Below are positions 24,631 to 33,805 of a stretch of 64,000 nucleotides of DNA, piece by piece. A program made the translations under genes and the position numbers. The stretch's first letter is position 1, and every line of letters starts with the position of its first letter. Below the pieces are notes generated by a model. The model was not told the origin of the DNA. It was given only the letters and a program-made list of their open reading frames with translations, and searched no databases. Source of the stretch: BP-133 sp040756995 (lineage in GTDB: Bacteria; Actinomycetota; Acidimicrobiia; IMCC26256; BP-133); NCBI GenBank assembly GCA_040756995.1, contig JBFLYK010000012.1, positions 1-64,000 on the forward strand. Reading direction: 5' to 3'.

Positions 24631-25277
24631 TCGGATCGCTGCGGGGCACGGTCCTCGACCGGGCCATCGGGGGAGAGGTGCTGGTCGAGGTCGGCGGGGT
24701 CGGCTACCGGGTGGCCGTGCCGTCCGGCGCCGTCGCCGCCCTGGAGCCGGGGGAGCCGGCCTTCCTGTTCACCCATCTGGTGGTGCGGGAGGACGCCCTC
24801 AGCCTCTACGGGTTCCCGGACCGGGAGCAGCGCGACACGTTCGAGGCGCTGATGAGCGCCACCGGGGTCGGGCCGAAGCTGGCGCTGTCCATCCTGTCGA
24901 TCCACTCCCCCTCGGCCCTGCGCCGGGTCGTCGTCGAGGGCGACCTCGACGCCCTCACCCTCGTGCCCGGCGTCGGGAAGCGCACCGCCCAGCGGCTGAT
25001 GATCGAGTTGGCGGCCAAGCTCGGCACGACCGCCCCCGACCCGGCCGGCGTCGAAGGCGCCATCCCCAGCGGCCGGGCCGAGATGCGGGCCGCCCTGGAG
25101 GGCCTGGGCTACGGCACCGAGGAGGTCCGCTACGTGCTCGACACGCTGCCCGACGACGGGCCGGTCGAGGTGCTGCTGAAGGAGGCGCTCAAGCTGCTGG
25201 CCACGACGGAGCGCGCACCGTTGGGCGCCCCCTCGAAGCGGCCCGTCCTCAACGGGAACGGCAAGCGCCGTGCGTGA
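24627..25277 (+). CDS. ruvA: Holliday-junction DNA helicase subunit RuvA
   Basis: The junction-binding subunit that holds four-way DNA for the RuvB motors. It starts with the OB-fold sequence IGSLRGTVLDR, has the helix-hairpin-helix segments TGVGPKLALSIL and VPGVGKRTAQRL in the middle, and ends with the flexible linker and domain III that contacts RuvB. The length of 216 residues is normal. The GTG start overlaps the ruvC stop. The end overlaps ruvB by 8 bases, so the three genes are translationally coupled. Confidence 0.95.
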   Translation: MIGSLRGTVLDRAIGGEVLVEVGGVGYRVAVPSGAVAALEPGEPAFLFTHLVVREDALSLYGFPDREQRDTFEALMSATGVGPKLALSILSIHSPSALRRVVVEGDLDALTLVPGVGKRTAQRLMIELAAKLGTTAPDPAGVEGAIPSGRAEMRAALEGLGYGTEEVRYVLDTLPDDGPVEVLLKEALKLLATTERAPLGAPSKRPVLNGNGKRRA

Positions 25278-26322
25278 GGAACTGCTCCGGGCCGGGGCCT
25301 CGCCGGCCGAGGAGGCGGAGGAGACGACACTGCGGCCCCGGCGCCTGGCCGAGTTCATCGGCCAGCCGGCGCTGCGGGAACACCTCGAGATCGTCCTCGG
25401 CGCCGCCCGGCAGCGGGGCCAGGCCGCCGACCACCTCCTCTTCGCCGGCCCACCCGGCTTGGGCAAGACCACGCTGGCCGGGATCGTCGCCGCCGAGATG
25501 GGCGTCGGCCTGCGGATCACCAGCGGGCCGGCGCTGGAGCGGTCGGGCGACCTGGCCGCCATCCTGACCAACCTCGACGAGGGCGACGTCCTCTTCATCG
25601 ACGAGATCCACCGTCTCCACCGCATCGTGGAGGAGGTCCTCTATCCGGCGATGGAGGACTTCTGCCTCGACATCGTCATCGGGAAGGGCCCGTCCGCCCG
25701 GTCGATCCGCCTCGACCTGCCCCGCTTCACCCTGGTCGGCGCCACGACCCGGACGGGGCTCATCACCGGCCCGCTGCGGGACCGCTTCGGCTTCGTCGCC
25801 CGGCTCGACTACTACGACACCGCCGATCTGGAGGCCGTGGTCCAGCGGGCGGCCCGCATCCTGGGCGTGGGGCTGCAGCCCGAAGGGGCGGCCGAGATCG
25901 CCGTCCGCGCCCGGGGGACACCCCGCATCGCCAACCGGCTGCTGCGGCTGGTCCGCGACTTCGCCGAGGTCCGGGCCGACGGTGTCGTGACGGGCGAGGT
26001 GGCCCGGGAGGCCCTGCGGGTCTTCGAGGTCGACGAGCGGGGGCTCGACAAGGTCGACCGCGGCATCCTCGCCGCCCTTTGCCGCACGTTCGGCGGGGCG
26101 CCCGTCGGCCTGTCGACCCTGGCGGTGTCGGTCGGGGAAGAGCCCGAGACCGTCGAGGATGTCTATGAGCCGTACCTCTTGAAGGAAGGGTTCCTCCAAC
26201 GCACGCCCAGGGGTCGGGTGGCCACCGCAGCCGCCTTCGCCCACCTCGGAATGACGGCGCCGGACGAGCGGGCCGCGCCCGATACGGCCAGCCTCTTCGA
26301 CAGCGACGACTCCGGCTCCTGA
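25270..26322 (+). CDS. ruvB: Holliday-junction DNA helicase motor RuvB
   Basis: The AAA+ ATPase that drives branch migration with RuvA. Walker A is GPPGLGKTT, Walker B is FIDEIHRL, the sensor 1 region is VGATTRTG, and the C-terminal winged helix contains the YLLKEGFLQRTPRGR segment. The length of 350 residues is typical. The GTG start overlaps ruvA. The stop is followed by a 123-base gap that holds the yajC promoter. Confidence 0.96.
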   Translation: MREELLRAGASPAEEAEETTLRPRRLAEFIGQPALREHLEIVLGAARQRGQAADHLLFAGPPGLGKTTLAGIVAAEMGVGLRITSGPALERSGDLAAILTNLDEGDVLFIDEIHRLHRIVEEVLYPAMEDFCLDIVIGKGPSARSIRLDLPRFTLVGATTRTGLITGPLRDRFGFVARLDYYDTADLEAVVQRAARILGVGLQPEGAAEIAVRARGTPRIANRLLRLVRDFAEVRADGVVTGEVAREALRVFEVDERGLDKVDRGILAALCRTFGGAPVGLSTLAVSVGEEPETVEDVYEPYLLKEGFLQRTPRGRVATAAAFAHLGMTAPDERAAPDTASLFDSDDSGS

Positions 26323-26400
26323 GGCGCGTCTGATCCCCTTTGAACTGCACAAACGCCGCGCCGCGGGCGGGGATGAGCCGGGCTGGGCGAAGTCCCGCGT

Positions 26401-26406
26401 TACGAT
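26401..26406 (+). promoter_or_regulatory. Putative -10 box (TACGAT) of yajC-secD-secF
   Basis: TACGAT fits TANNNT and lies 40 bases before the yajC GTG, in the only non-coding gap between ruvB and secF. No good -35 was seen. Confidence 0.35.
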
Positions 26407-26445
26407 TCAGACTTCCCCCGACCGGTGGATTCCGGAGTTCCTGCC

Positions 26446-26706
26446 GTGGAAGGCGTCTTAGGTCTCGTCTGGATCATCTTGATGCTCGGCGCGTTCTACG
26501 CGCTGCTCATCCGTCCCCAGCGCCGGAACATGGCCGCTCACCAGGCGCTGATGGCCAGCCTCCAGGAAGGCGACGAGGTCATGACAATGGGCGGGATCTT
26601 CGGGCGGATCCAGAAGCTCGGCGACGAGGTCATTGAGCTCGAGGTCGCCCCCGGGACGTCGTTCCGGGTGGCCCGGTCAGCCATCTCACGGAAGGTCGAG
26701 AACTGA
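26446..26706 (+). CDS. yajC: Preprotein translocase subunit YajC
   Basis: A small membrane component of the SecDF-YajC complex that assists Sec-dependent export. The 86 residues hold one N-terminal transmembrane helix, then the family signature RPQRRNM and the conserved GDEVMTMGGIFGRI. The GTG at 26446 is preferred since GGAG lies 8 bases upstream; an in-frame GTG at 26425 would add 7 residues. secD begins one base after its stop. Confidence 0.92.
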   Translation: MEGVLGLVWIILMLGAFYALLIRPQRRNMAAHQALMASLQEGDEVMTMGGIFGRIQKLGDEVIELEVAPGTSFRVARSAISRKVEN

Positions 26707-26707
26707 C

Positions 26708-28252
26708 GTGCGCCGTCTAGTGATACGGCTGATCTTCAGCCTGCTCGTCGTCGTGGTGCCGCTCACCGCGGTGTTCGTCACCGACACCACGCCGCAGCTC
26801 GGGCTCGACCTCCAGGGCGGGATCTCGGTCGTGCTGGCGCCGAAGCAGGGGGCCAAGGTCGAGTCGGGCACGCTGGGTCAGGCGGTCAACATCATCCGGA
26901 ACCGGGTCGACTCCCTCGGTGTCGCCGAGCCGGAGATCAGCCGGCAGGGCAACAACATCATCATCGACCTGCCCGGCGTGGAGGATCGCGACAAGGCGCT
27001 GCGGATCGTCGGCCAGACGGCCGAGCTGCGGTTCCGGGGCGTCCTCCAGGCGCTGCCTGCCGAGAACGTGGCGGTGACGACGACGACCACCACCGCTCCG
27101 CCGGAGACGACCACGACGACGGCGGCCGGCGGGGCCACGACTTCGACCACCGTCCAGCGGGGCGAGGTGGCGCAGGAGACGACGTCGACGACCGCCGGCG
27201 GGACGACGACGACCACCGCTCCGCCCACGACCACCACCACCGTGGCGCCGCTGACCGGTGTGGTGCCGACCACCGAGGACATCCTCGACCAGGAGGTCGT
27301 CCTGCCGGTCAGCAAGAACCTGAGGGACCAGGGCGCCGAGCGCCTCCGCCTGACAGCGACGCTCATGACGGGGAGAGACGTCCGCACGGCCAAGGCGCTC
27401 TTCGAGAGCGGGCGGGGCTGGGTCGTGAACCTCGAGTTCACCGGCGACGGGTTCAAGAAGTTCCAGGAAGTCGCCAAGCAGTGGTACCAGAAGCAGGTCG
27501 CCATCATCCTCGACGGCGAGGTGAAGTCGTACCCGGTGATCCAGGACGCCAACTTCGATCAGAACAACGTCCAGATCAGCGGGAACTTCAAGGAGAGCGA
27601 AGCCAAGGACCTGGCGCTGGTGCTCAAGTACGGTGCCCTGCCCATCCCGCTCGAGCGCCAGACGGTCCAGGACGTCTCGCCGACGCTCGGCAAGGAGCAG
27701 CTTCGGTCCGGGATCATCGCCGGCCTCCTCGGCCTGGCGTTCGTCGCCATCTACATGGTCGTCTACTACCGGCTGCTCGGCCTCGTGATCATCGCCGGCC
27801 TGACGGTCGTGGCCGGGATCCTGTACTCGATCACGTCGTGGCTCGGCTCGGTCGTCGGGCTGACGCTCACGCTGTCCGGCGTGACCGGCATCATCGTGTC
27901 GGTCGGCACCACCGTCGACTCCTACGTCGTCTACTTCGAACGACTGAAGGACGAGGTCCGCTCCGGCAAGACGATCCGCTCTTCGCTCGACCGGGGCTTC
28001 TCCCGGTCGTTCCGCACGATCATGGCCGGCAACCTCGTGTCGCTCATCGGCGCCTCGCTGCTCTACCTGCTAGCCATCGGGTCCGTCCGGGGATTCGCCT
28101 TCTTCCTGGGGGTGACGACGGTGCTCGACATCTTCGTCGCCTACTTCTTCATGCATCCGGTCGTCAGCATCATCGGCCGCCGTGAGTCGTTCCAGCAGGC
28201 CAGGTGGCTCGGTATCGCCTCCGGTCTCAAGGTGAAGGGGGCGACGGCGTGA
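26708..28252 (+). CDS. secD: Protein translocase subunit SecD, with Thr-rich insert
   Basis: The proton-driven RND-type partner of SecF that pulls exported proteins across the membrane. It has one N-terminal helix, a large periplasmic domain and five C-terminal helices; the conserved motif LGLDLQGG is near residue 32. The length is 514 residues. In the first periplasmic domain, about residues 122-178, is an insertion made largely of Thr runs with Ala, Pro and Gly. It looks like a flexible, possibly O-glycosylated linker. The GTG start lies 1 base after yajC; the stop overlaps secF. Confidence 0.93.
   Translation: MRRLVIRLIFSLLVVVVPLTAVFVTDTTPQLGLDLQGGISVVLAPKQGAKVESGTLGQAVNIIRNRVDSLGVAEPEISRQGNNIIIDLPGVEDRDKALRIVGQTAELRFRGVLQALPAENVAVTTTTTTAPPETTTTTAAGGATTSTTVQRGEVAQETTSTTAGGTTTTTAPPTTTTTVAPLTGVVPTTEDILDQEVVLPVSKNLRDQGAERLRLTATLMTGRDVRTAKALFESGRGWVVNLEFTGDGFKKFQEVAKQWYQKQVAIILDGEVKSYPVIQDANFDQNNVQISGNFKESEAKDLALVLKYGALPIPLERQTVQDVSPTLGKEQLRSGIIAGLLGLAFVAIYMVVYYRLLGLVIIAGLTVVAGILYSITSWLGSVVGLTLTLSGVTGIIVSVGTTVDSYVVYFERLKDEVRSGKTIRSSLDRGFSRSFRTIMAGNLVSLIGASLLYLLAIGSVRGFAFFLGVTTVLDIFVAYFFMHPVVSIIGRRESFQQARWLGIASGLKVKGATA
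27075..27243 (+). repeat. ACG/ACC triplet-rich low-complexity tract in secD
   Basis: Runs of ACG and ACC codons encode blocks of five to six threonines separated by AlaPro, AlaGly and Ser residues. The tract is imperfect and is split by a short charged segment (QRGEVAQE). The composition suggests expansion by replication slippage. Confidence 0.75.
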
Positions 28253-29430
28253 GCCTGCGCAGCGAGATCAGCGACATCTTCCACGAGAGGACGAACTACG
28301 ACGTCGTCGGGCCGAAGAAGAAGTGGTTCATCTTCTCGGCGGTGGTCATCCTCATCGGGCTGGCCACGCTCGGCATCCGCGGCCTCAACCTGGGCATCGA
28401 GTTCAAGGGCGGCACGTCGTGGGAGGTGGAGGTCAACGGCAAGCGGCCCACGACCGACGCCGTCCATGACGTGGTGGAGGGTGCCGGGCTCATCGATCCG
28501 GGCGTCCAGCTCCTCGGACGGCCTCCGGACTCCGTCCGGGTCGAGGCCAAGCGGGCCACGCCGGAGGAGCAGGAGAAGGTGCGCGCCGCCCTGGCGGCGT
28601 ACGCCAACGCCCAGCCCGCCGACGTCAGCATCAACGACGTCGGGCCGACCTGGGGCGGGGAGGTCAGCGAGAAGGCCGTCCGGGCGCTGCTGATCTTCTT
28701 CCTCGTCATCGCCGCCTACCTGTCGCTGCGGTTCGAGTACAAGATGGCGATCGCGGCGATCGCCGCGGTCGTCCACGACATCCTGATCACCGTCGGGGCC
28801 TACGCCGTCAGTGGGTTCACGGTTTCGCCGGCCACGGTCATCTCGTTCCTCACGATCCTTGGTTTCTCCCTGTACGACACGGTCGTCGTGTTCGACAAGG
28901 TCGACGAGAACGTGGCCGGGATCGGCGCGACCGGCAAGGAGACGTACTCCGCGGTCGTGAACCGGTCGCTGAACGAAGTGCTGATGCGATCGCTCAACAC
29001 GTCGATCACCGCCGTGCTGCCCGTCCTCTCACTGCTGATCGTGGGGGCGTACCTCTTCGAGGCCACCACCCTCAAGGACTTCGCCCTGGCGCTGCTCATC
29101 GGCCTGATCACCGGGGTCTACTCGTCGATCTTCATCGCCACGCCGCTCCTCGCCGTGCTCAAGGAGCGGGAGCCCCGGTACGCCGCCATCCGCCAGCGGC
29201 TGGCCGGTCGGGCCGCCGCCGTGGCCGCGCCGGCCTATGCCGGGGCGACGGCCGGCGGCGGATCGACCGGCGGCAGCCCGGCGGGCGGTGGTCGGGTCCT
29301 CGACACGCCGGCGGGCGACGCCGAGACCGGTGAACCTGGCCGGCCGCCCCGGGTGGCCCCCCGCCCCGTCCCGACCCGCCGTCCCGGCGGCGCCACGCCC
29401 CGGCCCCGCCAGAAGCGCCGCCGGCGGTGA
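28249..29430 (+). CDS. secF: Protein translocase subunit SecF
   Basis: The partner of SecD in the export motor. It has an N-terminal helix, the motif GIEFKGGTSWEV, a smaller periplasmic domain and five further helices, with the conserved FLTILGFSLYDTVVVFDKVDEN segment (residues about 205 on). The C-terminal 80 residues after the last helix are Gly/Pro/Arg-rich and end in RRRR, longer than in most SecF. The GTG start overlaps the secD stop. The length is 393 residues. Confidence 0.95.
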   Translation: MSLRSEISDIFHERTNYDVVGPKKKWFIFSAVVILIGLATLGIRGLNLGIEFKGGTSWEVEVNGKRPTTDAVHDVVEGAGLIDPGVQLLGRPPDSVRVEAKRATPEEQEKVRAALAAYANAQPADVSINDVGPTWGGEVSEKAVRALLIFFLVIAAYLSLRFEYKMAIAAIAAVVHDILITVGAYAVSGFTVSPATVISFLTILGFSLYDTVVVFDKVDENVAGIGATGKETYSAVVNRSLNEVLMRSLNTSITAVLPVLSLLIVGAYLFEATTLKDFALALLIGLITGVYSSIFIATPLLAVLKEREPRYAAIRQRLAGRAAAVAAPAYAGATAGGGSTGGSPAGGGRVLDTPAGDAETGEPGRPPRVAPRPVPTRRPGGATPRPRQKRRRR

Positions 29431-29452
29431 CGCTGCGTGAGCGTTGGGCCGG

Positions 29453-29458
29453 TACGCT
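29453..29458 (+). promoter_or_regulatory. Putative -10 box (TACGCT) of apt
   Basis: TACGCT fits TANNNT and ends 6 bases before the GTG start of apt, compatible with a leaderless apt-rel transcript. Confidence 0.4.
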
Positions 29459-29464
29459 TGATGT

Positions 29465-29995
29465 GTGGAGCCTGACGTTCCTCACCTCAAGGATCTGATC
29501 CGGGACATCCCTGACTTCCCCAAGGCCGGGGTGGTCTTCAAGGACATCACGCCCCTCCTGGCCGACCCGGAGGGGTTCCCCCTCGTGATCGACAGCATCG
29601 CCGAGCGGTTCGAGGGTCGGGGCGTCACCAAGGTCGTGGGGATCGAGGCCCGGGGCTTCATCATCGCCGCTCCGGTGGCGCACCGGCTGGGGGCGGGCTT
29701 CGTGCCCGTCCGCAAGGTGGGCAAGCTGCCCTGGGAGGTCGAGGCCGAGGCCTACGAGCTGGAGTACGGCACCGGGCTCCTCGAGATCCACAGCGACGCC
29801 GTGAACATCGACGAGCAGGTGCTCGTCGTCGACGACGTCCTCGCCACCGGCGGGACGGCGGCGGCCACCGTCCGCCTCATCGAGCGGCTCGGCGCCAAGG
29901 TCGCCGGGCTGGGCTTCGTCATCGAGCTCGGATTCCTGAACGGCCGCCGGCAGCTGCCCGGGCGCGACATCCTGTCGCTGCTGCATTACGAGTGA
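29465..29995 (+). CDS. apt: Adenine phosphoribosyltransferase
   Basis: A purine-salvage enzyme converting adenine and PRPP to AMP. The PRPP-binding loop VLVVDDVLATGGTA is at about residues 119-132, and the N-terminal half has GVVFKDITPLL and GIEARGFI, typical of Apt. The length of 176 residues is normal. The GTG start at 29465 follows a TACGCT box by 6 bases with no ribosome-binding site. rel starts 11 bases after the stop; the apt-rel order is standard in actinobacteria. Confidence 0.95.
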   Translation: MEPDVPHLKDLIRDIPDFPKAGVVFKDITPLLADPEGFPLVIDSIAERFEGRGVTKVVGIEARGFIIAAPVAHRLGAGFVPVRKVGKLPWEVEAEAYELEYGTGLLEIHSDAVNIDEQVLVVDDVLATGGTAAATVRLIERLGAKVAGLGFVIELGFLNGRRQLPGRDILSLLHYE

Positions 29996-30005
29996 GCGTG
30001 AAGGC

Positions 30006-32249
30006 GTGAGCACCGTCGACCGGCGCATCGACCTGAGAGTGGAGGGGCGCCGGGCGATCGTGCCCTGGCGGCGCCATCACGCCTCGTCCGAGCTGGCGCC
30101 GTTGCTGGCGGCGTTTCTGGAACGCCATCCCAAGGGCGAGACCGGCCGCATCGAGCGGGCCTACGAACTGGCCAAGAAGGCCCATCAGGACCAGGTGCGC
30201 CGTTCCGGCGACCCGTACATCTCGCACCCGCTGTCGGTGGCCCGCATCCTGGCCGGGCTGGGCCTCGACGACGTGACGATCGCCGCCGCCCTGCTCCACG
30301 ACGCGGTGGAGGACACCGAAGTCACCCTGGCCGACATCTCCAAGGACTTCGGGCCCGACGTCGCCGCCATCGTCGACGGCGTCACCAAACTCGACCGCCT
30401 CCAGTTCGACACCAAGGAGGCGCAGCAGGCCGCCACCCTGCGGAAGATGCTGGTGGCCATGGCCAAGGACATCCGCGTCCTGCTCATCAAGCTGGCCGAC
30501 CGGCTCCACAACATGCGGACGATCGCCGCCCTCCCCGAAGGGAAGCAGCGCCGCATCGCCCAGGAGACGCTCGACATCTACGCCCCCCTGGCCCACCGGC
30601 TCGGCATCCAGGACGTCAAGTGGCAGCTGGAGGACCTGAGCTTCGCCGTCCTCTATCCCAAGCGCTACGCCGAGATCGAGCAGATGGTGGCCAGCCGGGC
30701 TCCCGAACGCGACTTCTACCTGCGCGAAGTGCTCGAAGCGGTCTCCAACCGCCTGGCCGTGCTGCGCATCCGGGCCGACGTCTCCGGCCGCCCGAAGCAC
30801 TTCTTCTCCATCTACGAAAAGATGGTCGTGAAGGGCAAGGAGTTCGACGAGATCCACGACCTGGTGGCGATCCGGGTCGTCGTCGACTCGGTGAAGGACT
30901 GCTACGGCGCCCTCGGTTCCATCCACGCGCTGTGGAAGCCGATCCAGGGGCGGTTCAAGGACTACATCGCCATGCCCAAGTTCAACCTCTACCAGTCGTT
31001 GCACACGACGGTGGTGGGGCCCCAGGGCAAGCCGGTCGAGGTCCAGATCCGCACCAAGGAGATGCACCAGCGGGCGGAGTACGGCATCGCCGCCCACTGG
31101 GGCTACAAGGAGAACCGCTCCCCCCAGGAAGACCTCGGCTGGCTGCAGCGCCTCGTCGACTGGCAGCAGGAGACGGCCGACCCGACGGAGTTCATGGAGG
31201 TCCTGAAGGTCGACCTCGAACAGGACGAGGTCTTCGTCTTCACCCCCAAGGGCGACGTCGTGACCCTGCCGGCCGGCGCCACCGCCGTCGACTTCGCCTA
31301 CACGATCCACACCGAGGTCGGCCACCGCTGCATCGGAGCCCGGGTGAACGGCCGGCTGGTGCCGCTCGACTCGGCGCTGGCCTCGGGGGACTCGGTCGAG
31401 ATCTTCACCTCCAAGGTGGCCGGGGCCGGCCCGTCGCGGGACTGGCTGCGGTTCGTGCAGACGCCGCGGGCCCGGTCCAAGATCCGCCAGTGGTTCTCCC
31501 GGGAGCGCCGGGAGGACGCCATCGAGACCGGCCGGGAGGAACTGGTCAAGGCCATCCGCAAGGAGGGCCTGCCGGTCCAGAAGCTGGCCGGCAGCTCGAT
31601 CCTCAACAAGGTCGCCGTGGCCATGAACTACGCCGACCTCGAGGCCCTCCACGCCGCCATCGGCGAGGGTCACGTGGCAGCCAAGGCGGTGGCCCAGCGG
31701 ATCCAGCGGGAGATGCGGGGCGGCGAGGAGCAGATCTCCACCACCGCCACCCGGCCGCGGCGCAAGCCGCGGGGCGCCCACAACAAGATCGGTGTCCACG
31801 TCGAGGGGCTCGACGACGTGCTGGTCCGGCTCTCACGCTGCTGCACGCCGGTGCCGGGCGACGAGATCATCGGCTTCGTCACCCGGGGCCGGGGAGTGTC
31901 GGTCCACCGGGCCGACTGCGCCAACGCCGCCGGCCTGACCAGCCAGAGCTCCCGCCTCATCGAGGTCGAGTGGGACGGGGAGAGCTCGGGGAGCTGGGTC
32001 GTCTCGGTCCAGATCGAGGCCCTCGACCGCTCCAAGCTCCTCCGGGACGTCGCCCAGGTGTTGGCCGACCACCACGTCGACATCATCTCCTGCTCGACCC
32101 ACACCACGGCCGACCGGGTGGCCACGCTCCACTTCGACTTCGAGCTGTCCGACCCCGGCCACCTCGACTCGATCCTGGCCGCCGTGCGGCGGGTCGATTC
32201 GATCTATGAGGTCTCTCGGGTCCTTCCGGGCAAGACACCCGCCCACTGA
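30006..32249 (+). CDS. rel: Bifunctional (p)ppGpp synthetase/hydrolase Rel (RSH)
   Basis: The long RelA/SpoT homologue that makes and degrades the stringent-response alarmone. Domains in order are the HD hydrolase (HPLSVARIL, then the H98-D99 pair in HDAVEDT), the synthetase (NLYQSLHTTV near residue 330), TGS (about 400-460, with VFTPKGDV), the helical and Zn-finger-like region (RCCTPVPGDEI near 612) and a C-terminal ACT domain. Both catalytic signatures are intact, so both activities are expected. The length of 747 residues is standard. Confidence 0.96.
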   Translation: MSTVDRRIDLRVEGRRAIVPWRRHHASSELAPLLAAFLERHPKGETGRIERAYELAKKAHQDQVRRSGDPYISHPLSVARILAGLGLDDVTIAAALLHDAVEDTEVTLADISKDFGPDVAAIVDGVTKLDRLQFDTKEAQQAATLRKMLVAMAKDIRVLLIKLADRLHNMRTIAALPEGKQRRIAQETLDIYAPLAHRLGIQDVKWQLEDLSFAVLYPKRYAEIEQMVASRAPERDFYLREVLEAVSNRLAVLRIRADVSGRPKHFFSIYEKMVVKGKEFDEIHDLVAIRVVVDSVKDCYGALGSIHALWKPIQGRFKDYIAMPKFNLYQSLHTTVVGPQGKPVEVQIRTKEMHQRAEYGIAAHWGYKENRSPQEDLGWLQRLVDWQQETADPTEFMEVLKVDLEQDEVFVFTPKGDVVTLPAGATAVDFAYTIHTEVGHRCIGARVNGRLVPLDSALASGDSVEIFTSKVAGAGPSRDWLRFVQTPRARSKIRQWFSRERREDAIETGREELVKAIRKEGLPVQKLAGSSILNKVAVAMNYADLEALHAAIGEGHVAAKAVAQRIQREMRGGEEQISTTATRPRRKPRGAHNKIGVHVEGLDDVLVRLSRCCTPVPGDEIIGFVTRGRGVSVHRADCANAAGLTSQSSRLIEVEWDGESSGSWVVSVQIEALDRSKLLRDVAQVLADHHVDIISCSTHTTADRVATLHFDFELSDPGHLDSILAAVRRVDSIYEVSRVLPGKTPAH

Positions 32250-32293
32250 GGGCCCCGCTCAAGGCGGCGACCCGAACTGTCGATCACCCCGGC

Positions 32294-33013
32294 ATGGGTG
32301 ACGTCCCAGGTGCCGTTTCTCTGATCGTTCCCACCCGGAACGAGGCCGGCAACATCAGCGAGCTGCTGGTGCGCCTCGGCCGGCTGCCGGCCGGCGTGCT
32401 CGGCGAGGTGATCTTCGTCGATGACAGCGACGACGACACCCCGGCGGCCATCGCCTACCTCGGTCCCAGCGTCGACTTCCCGGTCGACGTGGTCCACCGG
32501 GAGGTCGGTCACCGCCACGGCGGCCTGTCGGGCGCCGTGCTCGAAGGCTTCCGCCGGGCCCGCGGCGACTGGCTGGCCGTCATGGACGCCGACCTCCAGC
32601 ATCCGCCGGAGGTCCTGGCCGACCTCTTCGCCGCCACCGGGACGGAGGGGGCGGACATCGTCTGTGCCACCCGCAACGTGAACGGCGGCGGCCGCGACGG
32701 GCTCGGGGCCGCCCGGGACCTGATCTCCCGGAGCTTCACGACCTTCGCCCGTCGGGCGTTCCCCCGCCGCCTCCGCGGCGTGAGCGACCCGATGAGCGGC
32801 TTCTTCCTGGTGCGCCGCTCGGCCATCGACGTCGACGCCCTGCGCCCCACCGGCTTCAAGATCCTGCTGGAGATCCTGGTCCGCACCCCGGGCCTGCGCC
32901 GGGCCGAGGTCGGCTACGAGTTCGCCCCCCGCCACGCCGGCGACAGCAAGGCCTCCCTCCGCGAAGGGATGGTCTACCTCCGCCACCTGGCCCGCTTGCG
33001 CCTGGCCGCCTAG
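32294..33013 (+). CDS. GT2 glycosyltransferase, polyprenol-phosphate mannosyltransferase-like
   Basis: A GT-A-fold family 2 enzyme of 239 residues. It starts SLIVPTRNEAGNI (the nucleotide-binding strand of the Dpm1 group), has the DDS motif near residue 43 and the metal-binding DADLQHP at 98-104, and contains SDPMSGFFLVRR. This matches soluble dolichol/polyprenol-phosphate mannosyl- or glucosyltransferases that lack membrane helices. It would supply polyprenyl-phosphate sugar for glycolipid or protein glycosylation; the donor sugar cannot be told. It converges with the metallo-hydrolase gene; the stops are 2 bases apart around GCGCTAGCGC. Confidence 0.85.
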   Translation: MGDVPGAVSLIVPTRNEAGNISELLVRLGRLPAGVLGEVIFVDDSDDDTPAAIAYLGPSVDFPVDVVHREVGHRHGGLSGAVLEGFRRARGDWLAVMDADLQHPPEVLADLFAATGTEGADIVCATRNVNGGGRDGLGAARDLISRSFTTFARRAFPRRLRGVSDPMSGFFLVRRSAIDVDALRPTGFKILLEILVRTPGLRRAEVGYEFAPRHAGDSKASLREGMVYLRHLARLRLAA

Positions 33014-33015
33014 CG

Positions 33016-33726
33016 CTAGCGCCCGAAGAAGCGCATCCAGTCCTCCAGCGACTTGGGCTGGAAGACGTAGTTGCGGGCCCGGGTCTCGCCCATGGTGGCG
33101 GACGGGTCGGGGGCGTAGAGGTGGCCGGGGTAGAGGACGGTGTCGTCGGACACCTTGGCCAGCCGCTGCGTCAGGCTGAAGTACATCTGCTCCGGATCAC
33201 CGCCGGGCAGGTCGGTGCGGCCGCAGCCCTCGAGGAACAGCGTGTCGCCGGCAATGAGCTTCCCGTCGACCAGGAAGCACTGGCTGCCGGGCGTGTGGCC
33301 GGGCGTGTGGACGAGCTCGATCGACACCGACCCGACGGTGACGACGTCGCCGCTGTCGTGGGGGGCGAGGGCGTCGTTCACGCCGGTCACGGCGGTGATG
33401 AAGCTGGCTTCGTCGCGCTGCACGTGGACCGGCACCTCCACCCGCTCGAGCAGTTCAGCGATCCCCGCCAGCGAGAAGCCCATCATCTCGCCGCCGACGT
33501 GGTCGGGGTGGTAGTGGGTGGCCAGCACGCCGGTGAGGCGCATGCCGTCGGCGGCCAGCACGTCGAGGACGTCGCCCGGGGCGTAGGCCGGGTCGATGGC
33601 CACCGCCTCGCCTGTCTCCCGGTCACCGACCAGGTAGACGAAGTTGAGCATCTGGCGGGCGACGGGATCGGTGCGGGCGAAGTCACGTCCGCTGAGCAAC
33701 TGCCGGAAATACAGGCGTTCGTCCAT
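33016..33726 (-). CDS. MBL-fold hydrolase (glyoxalase II/persulfide dioxygenase-like)
   Basis: A metallo-beta-lactamase-fold hydrolase of 236 residues. The dimetal motif THYHPDH is near residues 75-81, with further ligands expected in HTPGHTPGS, GDTLF and PGHLYAP. It resembles hydroxyacylglutathione hydrolases and the Rv2581c protein that lies between rel and hisS in mycobacteria; the same position is kept here. Since actinobacteria lack glutathione, a mycothiol or other thiol substrate is plausible but not shown. The start at 33726 is chosen because residues upstream have no homology pattern and a TACACT box lies just before it. Confidence 0.82.
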   Translation of the reverse strand: MDERLYFRQLLSGRDFARTDPVARQMLNFVYLVGDRETGEAVAIDPAYAPGDVLDVLAADGMRLTGVLATHYHPDHVGGEMMGFSLAGIAELLERVEVPVHVQRDEASFITAVTGVNDALAPHDSGDVVTVGSVSIELVHTPGHTPGSQCFLVDGKLIAGDTLFLEGCGRTDLPGGDPEQMYFSLTQRLAKVSDDTVLYPGHLYAPDPSATMGETRARNYVFQPKSLEDWMRFFGR

Positions 33727-33737
33727 GTCGCCCGCCG

Positions 33738-33743
33738 AGTGTA
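33738..33743 (-). promoter_or_regulatory. Putative -10 box (TACACT) of the MBL hydrolase gene
   Basis: On the minus strand TACACT fits TANNNT and ends 11 bases before the ATG at 33726. A transcript from it would have almost no leader. It lies in the 79-base gap shared with the divergent pilin genes. Confidence 0.35.
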
Positions 33744-33805
33744 GGACCCGCTTCGCGAAGGCTGTCTGGTCGAGCCCGGCGGCCGCCCCGCCGATATCAG
33801 TGGGC

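Noticed and set aside
33005..33020. GCGCTAGCGC palindrome between convergent stops as a terminator
   Set aside because: Ten bases with no loop; too short to act alone and it contains the stop codons.
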